Source: Planctomycetota bacterium
Lineage (GTDB): Bacteria > Planctomycetota > UBA8108 > UBA1146
Assembly: GCA_016776905.1 (NCBI GenBank)
Contig: JADHSM010000019.1
Coordinates: 1-57,948 of the forward strand
DNA length: 57,948 nt
Direction: 5' to 3'
The notes beneath the pieces are model-generated. The model saw only the letters and a program-made list of their open reading frames with translations. It did no database searches and had not been told where the DNA came from. Below, piece by piece: positions 45,588-52,906 of the stretch (position 1 is the stretch's first letter; every line of letters starts with the position of its first letter). The translations under genes and the position numbers were made by a program.

Positions 45588-46501
45588 GCCTATCTTTGTT
45601 ATTGGCGATCATTTGTTTGCTTCCTCAAGAGAGTCTTCAACATATCGATCTCCAGACGGTTTCAGGATCTTCGCAGACCGAGCCTAGCGAGGTATGGAAG
45701 ATCCCCGATTTGAAACCAGGACCTGTCCCCGCCTCACTGGTCGGTCTGGATAAAATTTTCAAAAAATGCATCACTGTTTTCGGTATCCATGTCTTGGCCA
45801 CTGAGGATTTCGATGACGTCAAGTTTCGCCACGTGGCGTCAATATTGGCGGAGTATCTGGATAACGACGAAGATGGTCAGCCAGATAACCCACGGGTGGT
45901 GGAAGCGATGTCCTCCCGAATGATGGCGATGGCGTTGTTTCGAACTGAGAGACAGATGTCTCGGCTCGATAGATCTGCAGCAGAAGATTATGGGTATCGA
46001 TATCTGCAAGGACAGTTTGAGGAAGAGACCGACCCTGAAGACCGATTCGATGCCACTCTGGAAGAAGTCCTGCATCTGGTCACGGCAGGGTATGCCGAAG
46101 CCTATCCCCGAATCTTTGGAGCATTACCCGGAACGGAACTCTCCGATTGTTTGGACCGGGCAAGGGGGGGGCGATACGCCCGCGTTCCCCGTTCATATCC
46201 TGAAGAGGCTTGGTTTCACTATGACGACCGCACCTGCGAATACTCTTGTATGGGTGTGGAGTATCTGTATTGGGCTCTCACGTCACTATTAGGGGCGCAG
46301 TCGGACTCGGATCGGCGGAGGGAAATCATTCACGAATGGGAACTGGTCACGCCAGAAAGTGTTCGTCAGCGTGATCCGTGGATCACTTCATTACTGACGG
46401 ATGAGACGTATCGCTGGGCGAGCCAACTTCCAGATGGGAAGTATTCTCCTCAGGAAAAAAAGAAGCCTGATCCCCCAAAAAAGGTCGGCTCTCTCCGCTA
46501 G
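45584..46501 (+). CDS. exported protein of unknown function with a calcium-loop-like motif
   Basis: A short hydrophobic N-terminus suggests export. The segment YLDNDEDGQPDNP looks like a calcium-binding loop. A conserved-looking core contains TLEEVLHLVTAGY, ARGGRYARVPRSYPEE and RTCEYSCMGVEYLYWAL. EEVLH with the later acidic and Tyr residues recalls a degenerate zincin helix, but the canonical HExxH is absent, so a peptidase role is only a possibility. The C-terminus is Lys/Pro-rich. It is coupled to the upstream small gene. Confidence 0.72.
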   Translation: MSLSLLLAIICLLPQESLQHIDLQTVSGSSQTEPSEVWKIPDLKPGPVPASLVGLDKIFKKCITVFGIHVLATEDFDDVKFRHVASILAEYLDNDEDGQPDNPRVVEAMSSRMMAMALFRTERQMSRLDRSAAEDYGYRYLQGQFEEETDPEDRFDATLEEVLHLVTAGYAEAYPRIFGALPGTELSDCLDRARGGRYARVPRSYPEEAWFHYDDRTCEYSCMGVEYLYWALTSLLGAQSDSDRRREIIHEWELVTPESVRQRDPWITSLLTDETYRWASQLPDGKYSPQEKKKPDPPKKVGSLR

Positions 46502-47295
46502 CTCTGAGCTTTATTGACCAATGCGCGAACTCTATTCACATCGACGGGTGCATTCACTTGGCCATCGATCTTCAGTGAAGTTCCGACGATGGCGCCGTCT
46601 GCCACAGACAAAAGTGACGAAATATTTTCTTCATTCGCACCGCTTCCGATGAGAAGCGGAACTTCTGGAACCGCTGCGCGAACAGCCTTCAGTTCTCCTT
46701 GATCGACTGAAGAACCTGTTGCGGAACCTGTGACGATGACTGCACCTGCGTGACCTCTTTTGACGACATCTTGAGCGGCCTGCTCGACATCGAATCCGGA
46801 GGGACGTACGGCGTGTTTTACGCCGACATCTGCCGCGATGGACACATGTTGAGCATTCCAAGATTGTTGTTGGCGAAGAGTGTGATGGGCTTGCCCTTGA
46901 ATCCAACCCTGATCGGTCAGCATGGCAGAAGTGTGAACATTGACGCGAATGAATGAACCACCTGAGGCAGCGGCGATGGCCAGTGCGGCACTGGCATCAT
47001 TTCGAAGGACGTTGACCCCGACGGGAAGGTCGCCAGCGAGATCGTTGATCGCTCGAATGATGACGCTCATCTCTGCGATGGTGTTCGCTTCAACCTGATC
47101 AGGATAGAACGGGGCATCTCCAAAGTTTTCAACGATGCATCCTGCCACGCCACCGGTGATCAGCGCTTGAGTGTCCGCCAGGGCGAAATCGAGAATCTCT
47201 TTTCTGGAGAGTCGCTGGGAAGGACTTCCAGGGAGTGCAGGAAGGTGAATGACACCGATGATGGATCGGGATCCCTGAGTAATGGGGAAATTCAT
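46498..47295 (-). CDS. BtpA/SgcQ family TIM-barrel protein
   Basis: GAGGAG lies four bases before the ATG. Family motifs: IIGVIHLPALPGSP, VAGCIVENFGDAPF, VGVNVLRNDA, IRVNVHTSAM, a VKHAVRP region and VIVTGSATG. In cyanobacteria BtpA is needed for photosystem I accumulation. The role in heterotrophic bacteria is unknown; a sugar-phosphate or nucleoside-type barrel enzyme is suspected. Its stop codon overlaps that of the convergent gene on the palindrome CTAG. Confidence 0.9.
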   Translation of the reverse strand: MNFPITQGSRSIIGVIHLPALPGSPSQRLSRKEILDFALADTQALITGGVAGCIVENFGDAPFYPDQVEANTIAEMSVIIRAINDLAGDLPVGVNVLRNDASAALAIAAASGGSFIRVNVHTSAMLTDQGWIQGQAHHTLRQQQSWNAQHVSIAADVGVKHAVRPSGFDVEQAAQDVVKRGHAGAVIVTGSATGSSVDQGELKAVRAAVPEVPLLIGSGANEENISSLLSVADGAIVGTSLKIDGQVNAPVDVNRVRALVNKAQS

Positions 47296-47405
47296 GCGAC
47301 TCCTCTCGTTGGTCTCGCATGGTAACCTCCCGAGGGGACCGGGTCAGGGCGATGCCGATGTTTCCTTGCAGATGAGAACGATGTGTCAGAGATCGATGGG
47401 AAGGG

Positions 47406-48116
47406 ATGGTGACATCGATGGTTGATCAACCCCAAAAACGCGTGATTGTGACCGGAGCGAGTCAGGGATTGGGACGGGTTCTTGCCGAAATCTTGGCAAA
47501 ATCAGGATGGCGAGTGGGAGCGGTGGCAAGGAACAGCGCTGCCCTTGAAAACCTAGCCTCGACTCCCGGAGTGGTCGCAGTCCGAGCGGCGGATTTGACC
47601 GACGCAGAAGCGGCTCGTGTCGCCATCGAAGAGCTCGTAGAAGAGTTGCAAGGCCTCGATGCTTTGGTGAATAATGCCGGTAAAGTGCATTTTCAGCCCT
47701 TTGAAGAGACGCGTGCAGAGGACTTTTTACGCGTATTAGAGCAAAACTTCCTGTCCGCTGTTTACTCGACTCAGGCCGCTTTGCCCCACCTGAAGTCTTC
47801 AAAAGTGGCCTCATTGATCCAGATATCGTCAATTTCCGGAACGCACCCTCTTCCAGGAGGGTCGGCATATTCAGCGGCTAAGCATGCTCTGGTGGGGTGG
47901 AGTCGTTCAATTTTTGGTGAACTCCGGGAACAAGGAATTCGCGTCAGCCTGCTTCATCCGGGCTCTATTACGCCAAATGAGCAAGAGGTCGCCTCCGAAA
48001 ACCTCTCGATGCCCCCGGAGGAGGTGGCTCGCATGGTGCTCCACCAATTGGAGGCTCCTCCAGGAACGGTGGTCAGCGAGGTCGAAATTCGACCCTTGTA
48101 TCCCCCTCGTCGCTGA
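47406..48116 (+). CDS. short-chain dehydrogenase/reductase
   Basis: A classical SDR Rossmann fold: the cofactor motif TGASQGLG, NNAGKV, the catalytic Ser in QISSISG and YSAAK with Tyr/Lys. The C-terminus ends in a substrate-binding strand. NAD(P)-dependent oxidation or reduction of a small carbonyl or alcohol is expected; the substrate is unknown. The start may be ATG 47406 or 47418, as GGGATGG fits the latter. It precedes the tpiA operon but is separated from it by about 220 bases and a candidate promoter. Confidence 0.92.
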   Translation: MVTSMVDQPQKRVIVTGASQGLGRVLAEILAKSGWRVGAVARNSAALENLASTPGVVAVRAADLTDAEAARVAIEELVEELQGLDALVNNAGKVHFQPFEETRAEDFLRVLEQNFLSAVYSTQAALPHLKSSKVASLIQISSISGTHPLPGGSAYSAAKHALVGWSRSIFGELREQGIRVSLLHPGSITPNEQEVASENLSMPPEEVARMVLHQLEAPPGTVVSEVEIRPLYPPRR

Positions 48117-48140
48117 CGGAAATCCAGTAGTAGCAACAGG

Positions 48141-48169
48141 TTGACTCTAATTCGCCACCGGGATACTCT
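48141..48169 (+). promoter_or_regulatory. candidate sigma70-type promoter of the tpiA-ftsK gene run
   Basis: TTGACT at 48141-48146, a 17-nt spacer and TACTCT at 48164-48169. The -35 box is good and the -10 box weak. Confidence 0.45.
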
Positions 48170-48339
48170 GGTCTGCTTGTGCCTACATCGACTTTGATTC
48201 CCCTTTCGGTAAGAGGAAGTTACGATGTGAGTGCCACTGGAGACCCTTTTCACCAGCGCGGCCTTCGAGGTCATCGTTGTAGGGGTCGTGTCCGACCGAA
48301 TTGCTGACCGACGTCACACTGTTACAGACGGAGTCTCCG

Positions 48340-49131
48340 ATGAGGAGAGTGACGAGGAGAGTTTTGAGCAGACCGACCATCATTGCGGGGAACTGGAAGC
48401 ACAACCCGGAACGTTCCTCAGGTGAATCGCTTTGGCGTGAAGTTGTCGACGGAGTCGAGAAGAGAAAATCTCAACTCGAAAAGGTTCGCGTGTTGGTGAT
48501 TCCTCCTCTTCCGTGGTTAGGCCTCTTGGGGTCGACTTCGGCTTCGCAGGTGGAACTGGGTGTTCAACACATCTCCGATTGTCCCGAAGGGGCATTCACT
48601 GGAGAAGTGGGGCCGGCTCTCGCGCATCAATTTGGTGCACGCTGGTGTTTGGTCGGACATTCGGAAAGACGGACTCTTTTCGGAGAGTCGGATGCTCATG
48701 TCGCGAAGCGCATGCGGGCAGCCTTGGATCATGATTTGAAACCGGTGCTCTGCATCGGAGAAACATTAGAGGAACGAGAGGCGGGGCTCACCCAAGAAGT
48801 GGTGGCTCGTCAACTCGAAGAAGGGGCTTCTCTCTGTCAAGAGACGGAGTCTATTGTCGTCGCGTACGAACCGGTCTGGGCGATCGGGACGGGTGTGACG
48901 GCAGCAGTAGAACAGGTCGAAGAGGTTCATGGATTTCTCCGCGAAACTCTTCGTGAGAAGTGGAGAGAAGGTGCGGATGAAATCCCTCTTCTCTACGGTG
49001 GAAGTGTCAAGGCTGACAACGCCGGAGACCTGTTAGGTCTCGACGATGTCGATGGAGCTCTTGTCGGAGGAGCGAGCCTGAATGCGGCGAGTTTCCTGGG
49101 GATAGTGGATGCAGGGATTTTCGCACTTTAA
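48340..49131 (+). CDS. tpiA: triosephosphate isomerase
   Basis: Interconverts dihydroxyacetone phosphate and glyceraldehyde 3-phosphate. Active-site residues are Asn and Lys in AGNWKHN, His in GHSERR and Glu in AYEPVWAIGTG; the phosphate loop YGGSV and LVGGASL are present. The start ATG 48340 has GGAG six bases upstream. The longer frame from TTG 48301 is unlikely. A TTG near 48363 preceded by GAGGAG would give a shorter N-terminus closer to most homologs. First gene of the run leading to secG. Confidence 0.95.
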   Translation: MRRVTRRVLSRPTIIAGNWKHNPERSSGESLWREVVDGVEKRKSQLEKVRVLVIPPLPWLGLLGSTSASQVELGVQHISDCPEGAFTGEVGPALAHQFGARWCLVGHSERRTLFGESDAHVAKRMRAALDHDLKPVLCIGETLEEREAGLTQEVVARQLEEGASLCQETESIVVAYEPVWAIGTGVTAAVEQVEEVHGFLRETLREKWREGADEIPLLYGGSVKADNAGDLLGLDDVDGALVGGASLNAASFLGIVDAGIFAL

Positions 49132-49165
49132 GCGGGTCCCAAGACTTCATGAATGAGGTGAAGAA

Positions 49166-49678
49166 GTGTTGCTGACGTTACTATACATTTTTCTCGGTGT
49201 CGTTTCTGTGCTGATGGGCTTGGCGATCCTGATTCAGGAACCTAAGCAGGCAGGCCTTTCTGGCGCGTTTGGTTTGGGTGGTGATTCCCAGATGTTGGGA
49301 ACCAGTCCGACCAGTGGAGTCGCGAAGTTCACGATCACTCTTGCAGTGGTGTTTTTCCTTCTCTGTGTGGGTGTTGGAATTCTCGCCCAGCAACAGAAAG
49401 GCTCATCAATGTTGCAGGACGATCCGCTGAATCCGGCGGTCAATGCAGTGACGGAATCTACTGGCGGCGATGTGATCGGTGGAGACGACTCCGTGCTGGA
49501 TGACGGCGGTGTAGTGGTCGAAGACGGCGCTGCCATCGACGGCGGTGTAGTGGTCGAAGAAGGCGCTGCCATCGAAGGTGGTGCAGTGGTCGAAGACACC
49601 CCTGCCGAAGCTCCCGCTGACGACAGTAATGAAAACACAACTCCGGGGAGTGACTCCGGAACTACTGGGCAGAGGTAA
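49166..49678 (+). CDS. secG: preprotein translocase subunit SecG with acidic repeat tail
   Basis: GTG start with GAGG upstream. The SecG core (about residues 1-78) has two membrane helices, LLTLLYIFLGVVSVLMGLAILI and FTITLAVVFFLLCVGVGIL, and the family loop LSGAFGLGGDSQM. Usual SecG proteins are about 75-120 residues; this one adds a roughly 90-residue acidic, low-complexity C-terminal tail with repeats of the type VVVEDGAAIDGG. The tail would be exposed outside the helices. Linkage of secG to tpiA is common in bacteria. Confidence 0.93.
   Translation: MLLTLLYIFLGVVSVLMGLAILIQEPKQAGLSGAFGLGGDSQMLGTSPTSGVAKFTITLAVVFFLLCVGVGILAQQQKGSSMLQDDPLNPAVNAVTESTGGDVIGGDDSVLDDGGVVVEDGAAIDGGVVVEEGAAIEGGAVVEDTPAEAPADDSNENTTPGSDSGTTGQR
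49502..49597 (+). repeat. 36-nt tandem repeat in the secG tail
   Basis: Two near-identical 36-base units (49502-49537, 49538-49573) and a partial third encode an acidic 12-residue unit with G-G-V-V-V-E. Confidence 0.8.
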
Positions 49679-49683
49679 GACCC

Positions 49684-50568
49684 TTGAGTTCTTCACTACG
49701 AAGCATGACCGGATTTGGTTCTGGTGAAATCGAGAGTGAAGACCTCAGGATCAAGGTCGAGTTGAGATCGGTGAACCATCGCTATCTCAAAACGTCCTAT
49801 CACCTCTCCGATCGCTTTTCCTCCTTGCAGGGGAAAGTGGATATGCGATTGCGGGAACAGATTGGAAGAGGTGCGATTCACCTCTCTGTATTTGTCGAAG
49901 ATCTCATCGAGGACTCTGAGGGGCTCGATGTCGACTTGATCAAATCGAGGTACGCCCAGATTTGCAAGTTGCGGGATGAGCTCGCACCGAGTCAAGAGGT
50001 ACGACTCACCGATGTGGTCGCTATGAATCAGGACAACGCAGATCAGGCGGGGTCCTCAAATGAGAAAGCGGATGATCAACTGCTTGAGGTCATAGATCTC
50101 GCCGTTGCAGATCTTCGCGAAATGCAAAAGAACGAAGGTGATCGGTTGCAGGAAGAATTCCTGCGATTGTTACTCCAAATGGAAAAAGCTCTGGGAGAAA
50201 TCGAGGCGGCTCTTCCCGAAGCGATGGAATGGCTCCGTGATCGTTATCACAATCGAATCCAGCAGTTGGTGGGTTCGGCGGGTGGTGAGTTAGACGATCA
50301 GGACCTTGTGAGAGAGATCGGTGTATTGGCTGAAAAGTCAGATATCACAGAAGAGTTGTCTCGCTTGCGGGGGCATGTCGACGAATACAGGAAAGTGGTC
50401 GGTGAAGGAGGACGAGTCGGAAGACGTCTCGATTTCCTCACTCAAGAGATGTTTAGAGAGGCCAACACCATGACCTCGAAACTACCTCGCCATGATCTTG
50501 CCCACACTGTCGTTGGAATAAAGGTAGATGTGGATCGTCTTCGTGAGCAGACCCAGAACGTCGAGTAG
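49684..50568 (+). CDS. yicC: YicC/YloC family endoribonuclease
   Basis: Starts at TTG 49684 with GAGG about nine bases upstream; the conserved MTGFGSGE begins at residue 8. Other signatures are VELRSVNHRYL near the N-terminus and EANTMTSKLPRHDLAHTVVGIK at the C-terminus. Known members are Mg- or Mn-dependent endoribonucleases involved in RNA turnover and stationary-phase survival. At 294 residues it is full length. It lies in the conserved yicC-gmk-rpoZ order. Confidence 0.93.
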   Translation: MSSSLRSMTGFGSGEIESEDLRIKVELRSVNHRYLKTSYHLSDRFSSLQGKVDMRLREQIGRGAIHLSVFVEDLIEDSEGLDVDLIKSRYAQICKLRDELAPSQEVRLTDVVAMNQDNADQAGSSNEKADDQLLEVIDLAVADLREMQKNEGDRLQEEFLRLLLQMEKALGEIEAALPEAMEWLRDRYHNRIQQLVGSAGGELDDQDLVREIGVLAEKSDITEELSRLRGHVDEYRKVVGEGGRVGRRLDFLTQEMFREANTMTSKLPRHDLAHTVVGIKVDVDRLREQTQNVE

Positions 50569-50592
50569 TCCCATATCAGAAGGGGCAGTGGA

Positions 50593-51177
50593 GTGACCGA
50601 AGAAAATTCGGTGAACGGAATACTGGTTGTTCTCTCCGGCCCTTCGGGGGTTGGCAAGACCGCTTTGAGTGACAGAGTGATCGCCATGGGAGATTACGTC
50701 CGTGCGATCACTGCGACGACTCGCTCCCCGAGGGACGGCGAAAAAAATGGAGTGGATTACCACTTCTTAGATCGATCGGCCTTTGAGGTGCGAATCGGAG
50801 AGAAAGGGTTTCTGGAGTACGCCGAAGTACACGGAAATCTTTACGGAAGCCCGCGCCAGGATATCGAAAAGCAACAAGAGGCCGCCCGTGCGGTGTTGTT
50901 GCTCATTGATGTGCAGGGAGCGGAAAACCTGCGGAGACACGATGTCGATGCACTGCATGTCTTTCTAGAGCCTCCGAGCCTGGAAGAATTGCAGCGTCGC
51001 CTGGCGAATCGCGGGGATGAAACTGAACAGGAAATAAAACTTCGTCTGGAGAATGCTCTGGCCGAATTGAAACACAAGGACAGATACGACCACTGCGTGG
51101 TCAATTCAGATCTCGGACGTGCCACTGATCAGTTGATTGGCATTATTGAAGCCGAGTGGCAACGCAGGAACGGTTGA
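50593..51177 (+). CDS. gmk: guanylate kinase
   Basis: GTG start. The P-loop GPSGVGKT opens the protein, then TTRSPRDGEKNGVDYHF for GMP binding and a FLEYAEVHGNLYG segment. Converts GMP and ATP to GDP and ADP. Length of 194 residues is typical. It sits between yicC and rpoZ, as in many bacteria. Confidence 0.96.
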   Translation: MTEENSVNGILVVLSGPSGVGKTALSDRVIAMGDYVRAITATTRSPRDGEKNGVDYHFLDRSAFEVRIGEKGFLEYAEVHGNLYGSPRQDIEKQQEAARAVLLLIDVQGAENLRRHDVDALHVFLEPPSLEELQRRLANRGDETEQEIKLRLENALAELKHKDRYDHCVVNSDLGRATDQLIGIIEAEWQRRNG

Positions 51178-51239
51178 GACTCAAAACTATGAAGCGGATA
51201 AGCCCCCGATTGGGGAGCCATCCGAGGATGGAGGACATG

Positions 51240-51587
51240 ATGCTGGACGTCGACGTCGAGGATCAGTTGGTCGAAAAAACGGGTGGTAAGTTGCAACTTA
51301 CCTCTCTCATGCAAAAGCGATTGGTCGAACTGAAGCGTGGTGCACGCCCGTTGGTCGAGACCACATCGACGAATTTGCAGGACATCGTTATTCAGGAGAT
51401 TCTTCAGGACAAGGTTGTTCTGGCAGAGCTTGAGGAGAAGGAAAAGAATTTCCTCTCCGATGCGAAAAAGATTTCGGGAGATGCAGATGGCAAAGAAGAC
51501 CGCGAGGTTTTCGGTTCCGATCTCAAGAAAGTCAAGGAAGAGCGGATCAAGGAACTTTCCGAGTTCCTCAATCCCGCAAGCGAGTAG
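51240..51587 (+). CDS. rpoZ: RNA polymerase omega subunit (divergent)
   Basis: Start ATG 51240 has GGAGG five bases upstream; the ATG at 51237 and longer frames from 51189 or 51156 are less likely. The omega core KLQLTSLMQKRLVELKRGARPLV followed by DIVIQEIL corresponds to the usual L-x-x-x-A-x-R-x-x-x-L and A-x-x-E-(I/L) pattern. The C-terminal half is a Lys/Glu-rich extension. Omega helps assemble beta-prime into RNA polymerase. The position after gmk supports the call, since the sequence is more divergent than typical. Confidence 0.82.
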   Translation: MLDVDVEDQLVEKTGGKLQLTSLMQKRLVELKRGARPLVETTSTNLQDIVIQEILQDKVVLAELEEKEKNFLSDAKKISGDADGKEDREVFGSDLKKVKEERIKELSEFLNPASE

Positions 51588-51611
51588 GATTATGGGCGAG
51601 GTGCGTCGGGG

Positions 51612-52208
51612 ATGCGCCTCGCCTTTCCAATTATGACAGATATGAATCGCTGGCACGAAAACACTATTCTCCTCGGGGTTACTGGAGGAGTCGCTGCTTA
51701 TAAGGCTGCAGATCTTGCGTCTCGCTGGACTCAGCGTGGGGCAGTGGTTCGCGTTAGAATGACTCCCTCGGCGTGCCGTTTTGTTCAACCCCTCACCTTT
51801 GAAGCCGTCACTCGGCAACCGGTGACGACTGAAGTCTGGCAACCGCTGGGTACCCATGATCGTCCAGAGCACATCGGTTCAGGTGATGATGCGGATGTTT
51901 TTGTCATCGCTCCTGCCAGTGCTGATCATCTCGCACGACTCGCACACGGTTTCGGAGATGACGCGGTCTGCCTGACCGTTCTCGCTTGGGACGGTCCGTT
52001 GGTCATTTGCCCTGCGATGAATGATCGTATGTGGAAGAATCCAGCAGTGCAGGCCAATGTTCAATTGCTTCGAGAACGCGGTGCCCATGTGGTGGAACCG
52101 GGAGTCGGCCATCTCGCTTGTGGCTCCACGGGCCCAGGCCGGCTTGCAGATCTCGATGTGATCGATGAGCAGGTGAACCGTATTTTATGTGCCGGGGAGC
52201 TCTCTTGA
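51612..52208 (+). CDS. coaC: phosphopantothenoylcysteine decarboxylase (separate CoaC)
   Basis: An HFCD flavoprotein: ILLGVTGGVAAYKA at the N-terminus, APASADHLARLAHG, the substrate motif PAMNDRMW and the Cys-containing flap GHLACGSTGPGRL. Decarboxylates 4'-phosphopantothenoylcysteine in CoA synthesis. Most bacteria fuse this domain to CoaB; here CoaB is a separate, overlapping gene. ATG codons at 51633 and 51642 are alternative starts. Confidence 0.93.
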   Translation: MRLAFPIMTDMNRWHENTILLGVTGGVAAYKAADLASRWTQRGAVVRVRMTPSACRFVQPLTFEAVTRQPVTTEVWQPLGTHDRPEHIGSGDDADVFVIAPASADHLARLAHGFGDDAVCLTVLAWDGPLVICPAMNDRMWKNPAVQANVQLLRERGAHVVEPGVGHLACGSTGPGRLADLDVIDEQVNRILCAGELS

Positions 52209-52906
52209 AGAAGCCGGTCTTGCTGATTACGGCGGGACCGACACGTGAACCCATCGATGACGTGAGATTTCTCAGCAATGGTGCTAGTGGCCGTTTGGGC
52301 TTGGAACTCGCCCGAGTTGCTCAGGCCGGGGGCTGGGAAGTGCACTTGGCTCTGGGACCTGTGAAGGCAGATATTCCTTCAGATGTTCACCACCATCCCT
52401 TTGAGACCGCCCGTGATCTGGATCGTATTTGTGCTGATCTTTGGCCCCGAGTGGATGCCATGGTGGCCACTGCCGCCGTTTGCGATTATCGCCCTGAGAG
52501 CCGCATTTCTGGAAAAATGAAAAAATCAGAGGGGGATTGGAATCTGACTCTCATTCGTAATCCAGATGTGCTGGAACGCCGCTCCAGAGAGAAGAGAGAC
52601 GCTTCTGGCGATCGTATTCTCGTCGGTTTCGCATTGGAATCAGGGGCTGGCGAAGAAGAAGCTCGACGAAAGGCCGTGAAGAAAAGTCTAGATCTGGTAC
52701 TTTGCAACTCGCCAGACAATCTAGGTGTGGCCACGGGGGATTACACTTGGATAGAGCCTGGCGAGGCATCCATCGATTTACCTAACATCTCCAAGGAGTT
52801 GTTGGCGGGTAGATTAATGGAGTTTATCGGCACTCATGTGACTTCTCGCCGTAGTCACAGTGCCAGTATGGGGAATGATGAGCCGGAGTCGCAAAAAGCG
52901 AAATAG
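52205..52906 (+). CDS. coaB: phosphopantothenate-cysteine ligase (separate CoaB)
   Basis: I chose TTG 52205, which overlaps the coaC stop by four bases and has GGGGAG upstream; ATG 52187 is an alternative. The protein starts KKPVLLITAGPTREPIDDVRF with SNGASGRLG. ATAAVCDYRP, the Lys motif GKMKK and the VGFALES region follow, all CoaB features. It joins phosphopantothenate to cysteine, the step before CoaC. The gene is translationally coupled to coaC and its 3' end overlaps ftsK. Confidence 0.93.
   Translation: MKKPVLLITAGPTREPIDDVRFLSNGASGRLGLELARVAQAGGWEVHLALGPVKADIPSDVHHHPFETARDLDRICADLWPRVDAMVATAAVCDYRPESRISGKMKKSEGDWNLTLIRNPDVLERRSREKRDASGDRILVGFALESGAGEEEARRKAVKKSLDLVLCNSPDNLGVATGDYTWIEPGEASIDLPNISKELLAGRLMEFIGTHVTSRRSHSASMGNDEPESQKAK

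Noticed and set aside
47386..47868. Minus-strand ORF of 160 residues over the SDR gene
   Set aside because: The plus strand carries a complete SDR with all motifs; the minus frame is an arginine/leucine-rich shadow.
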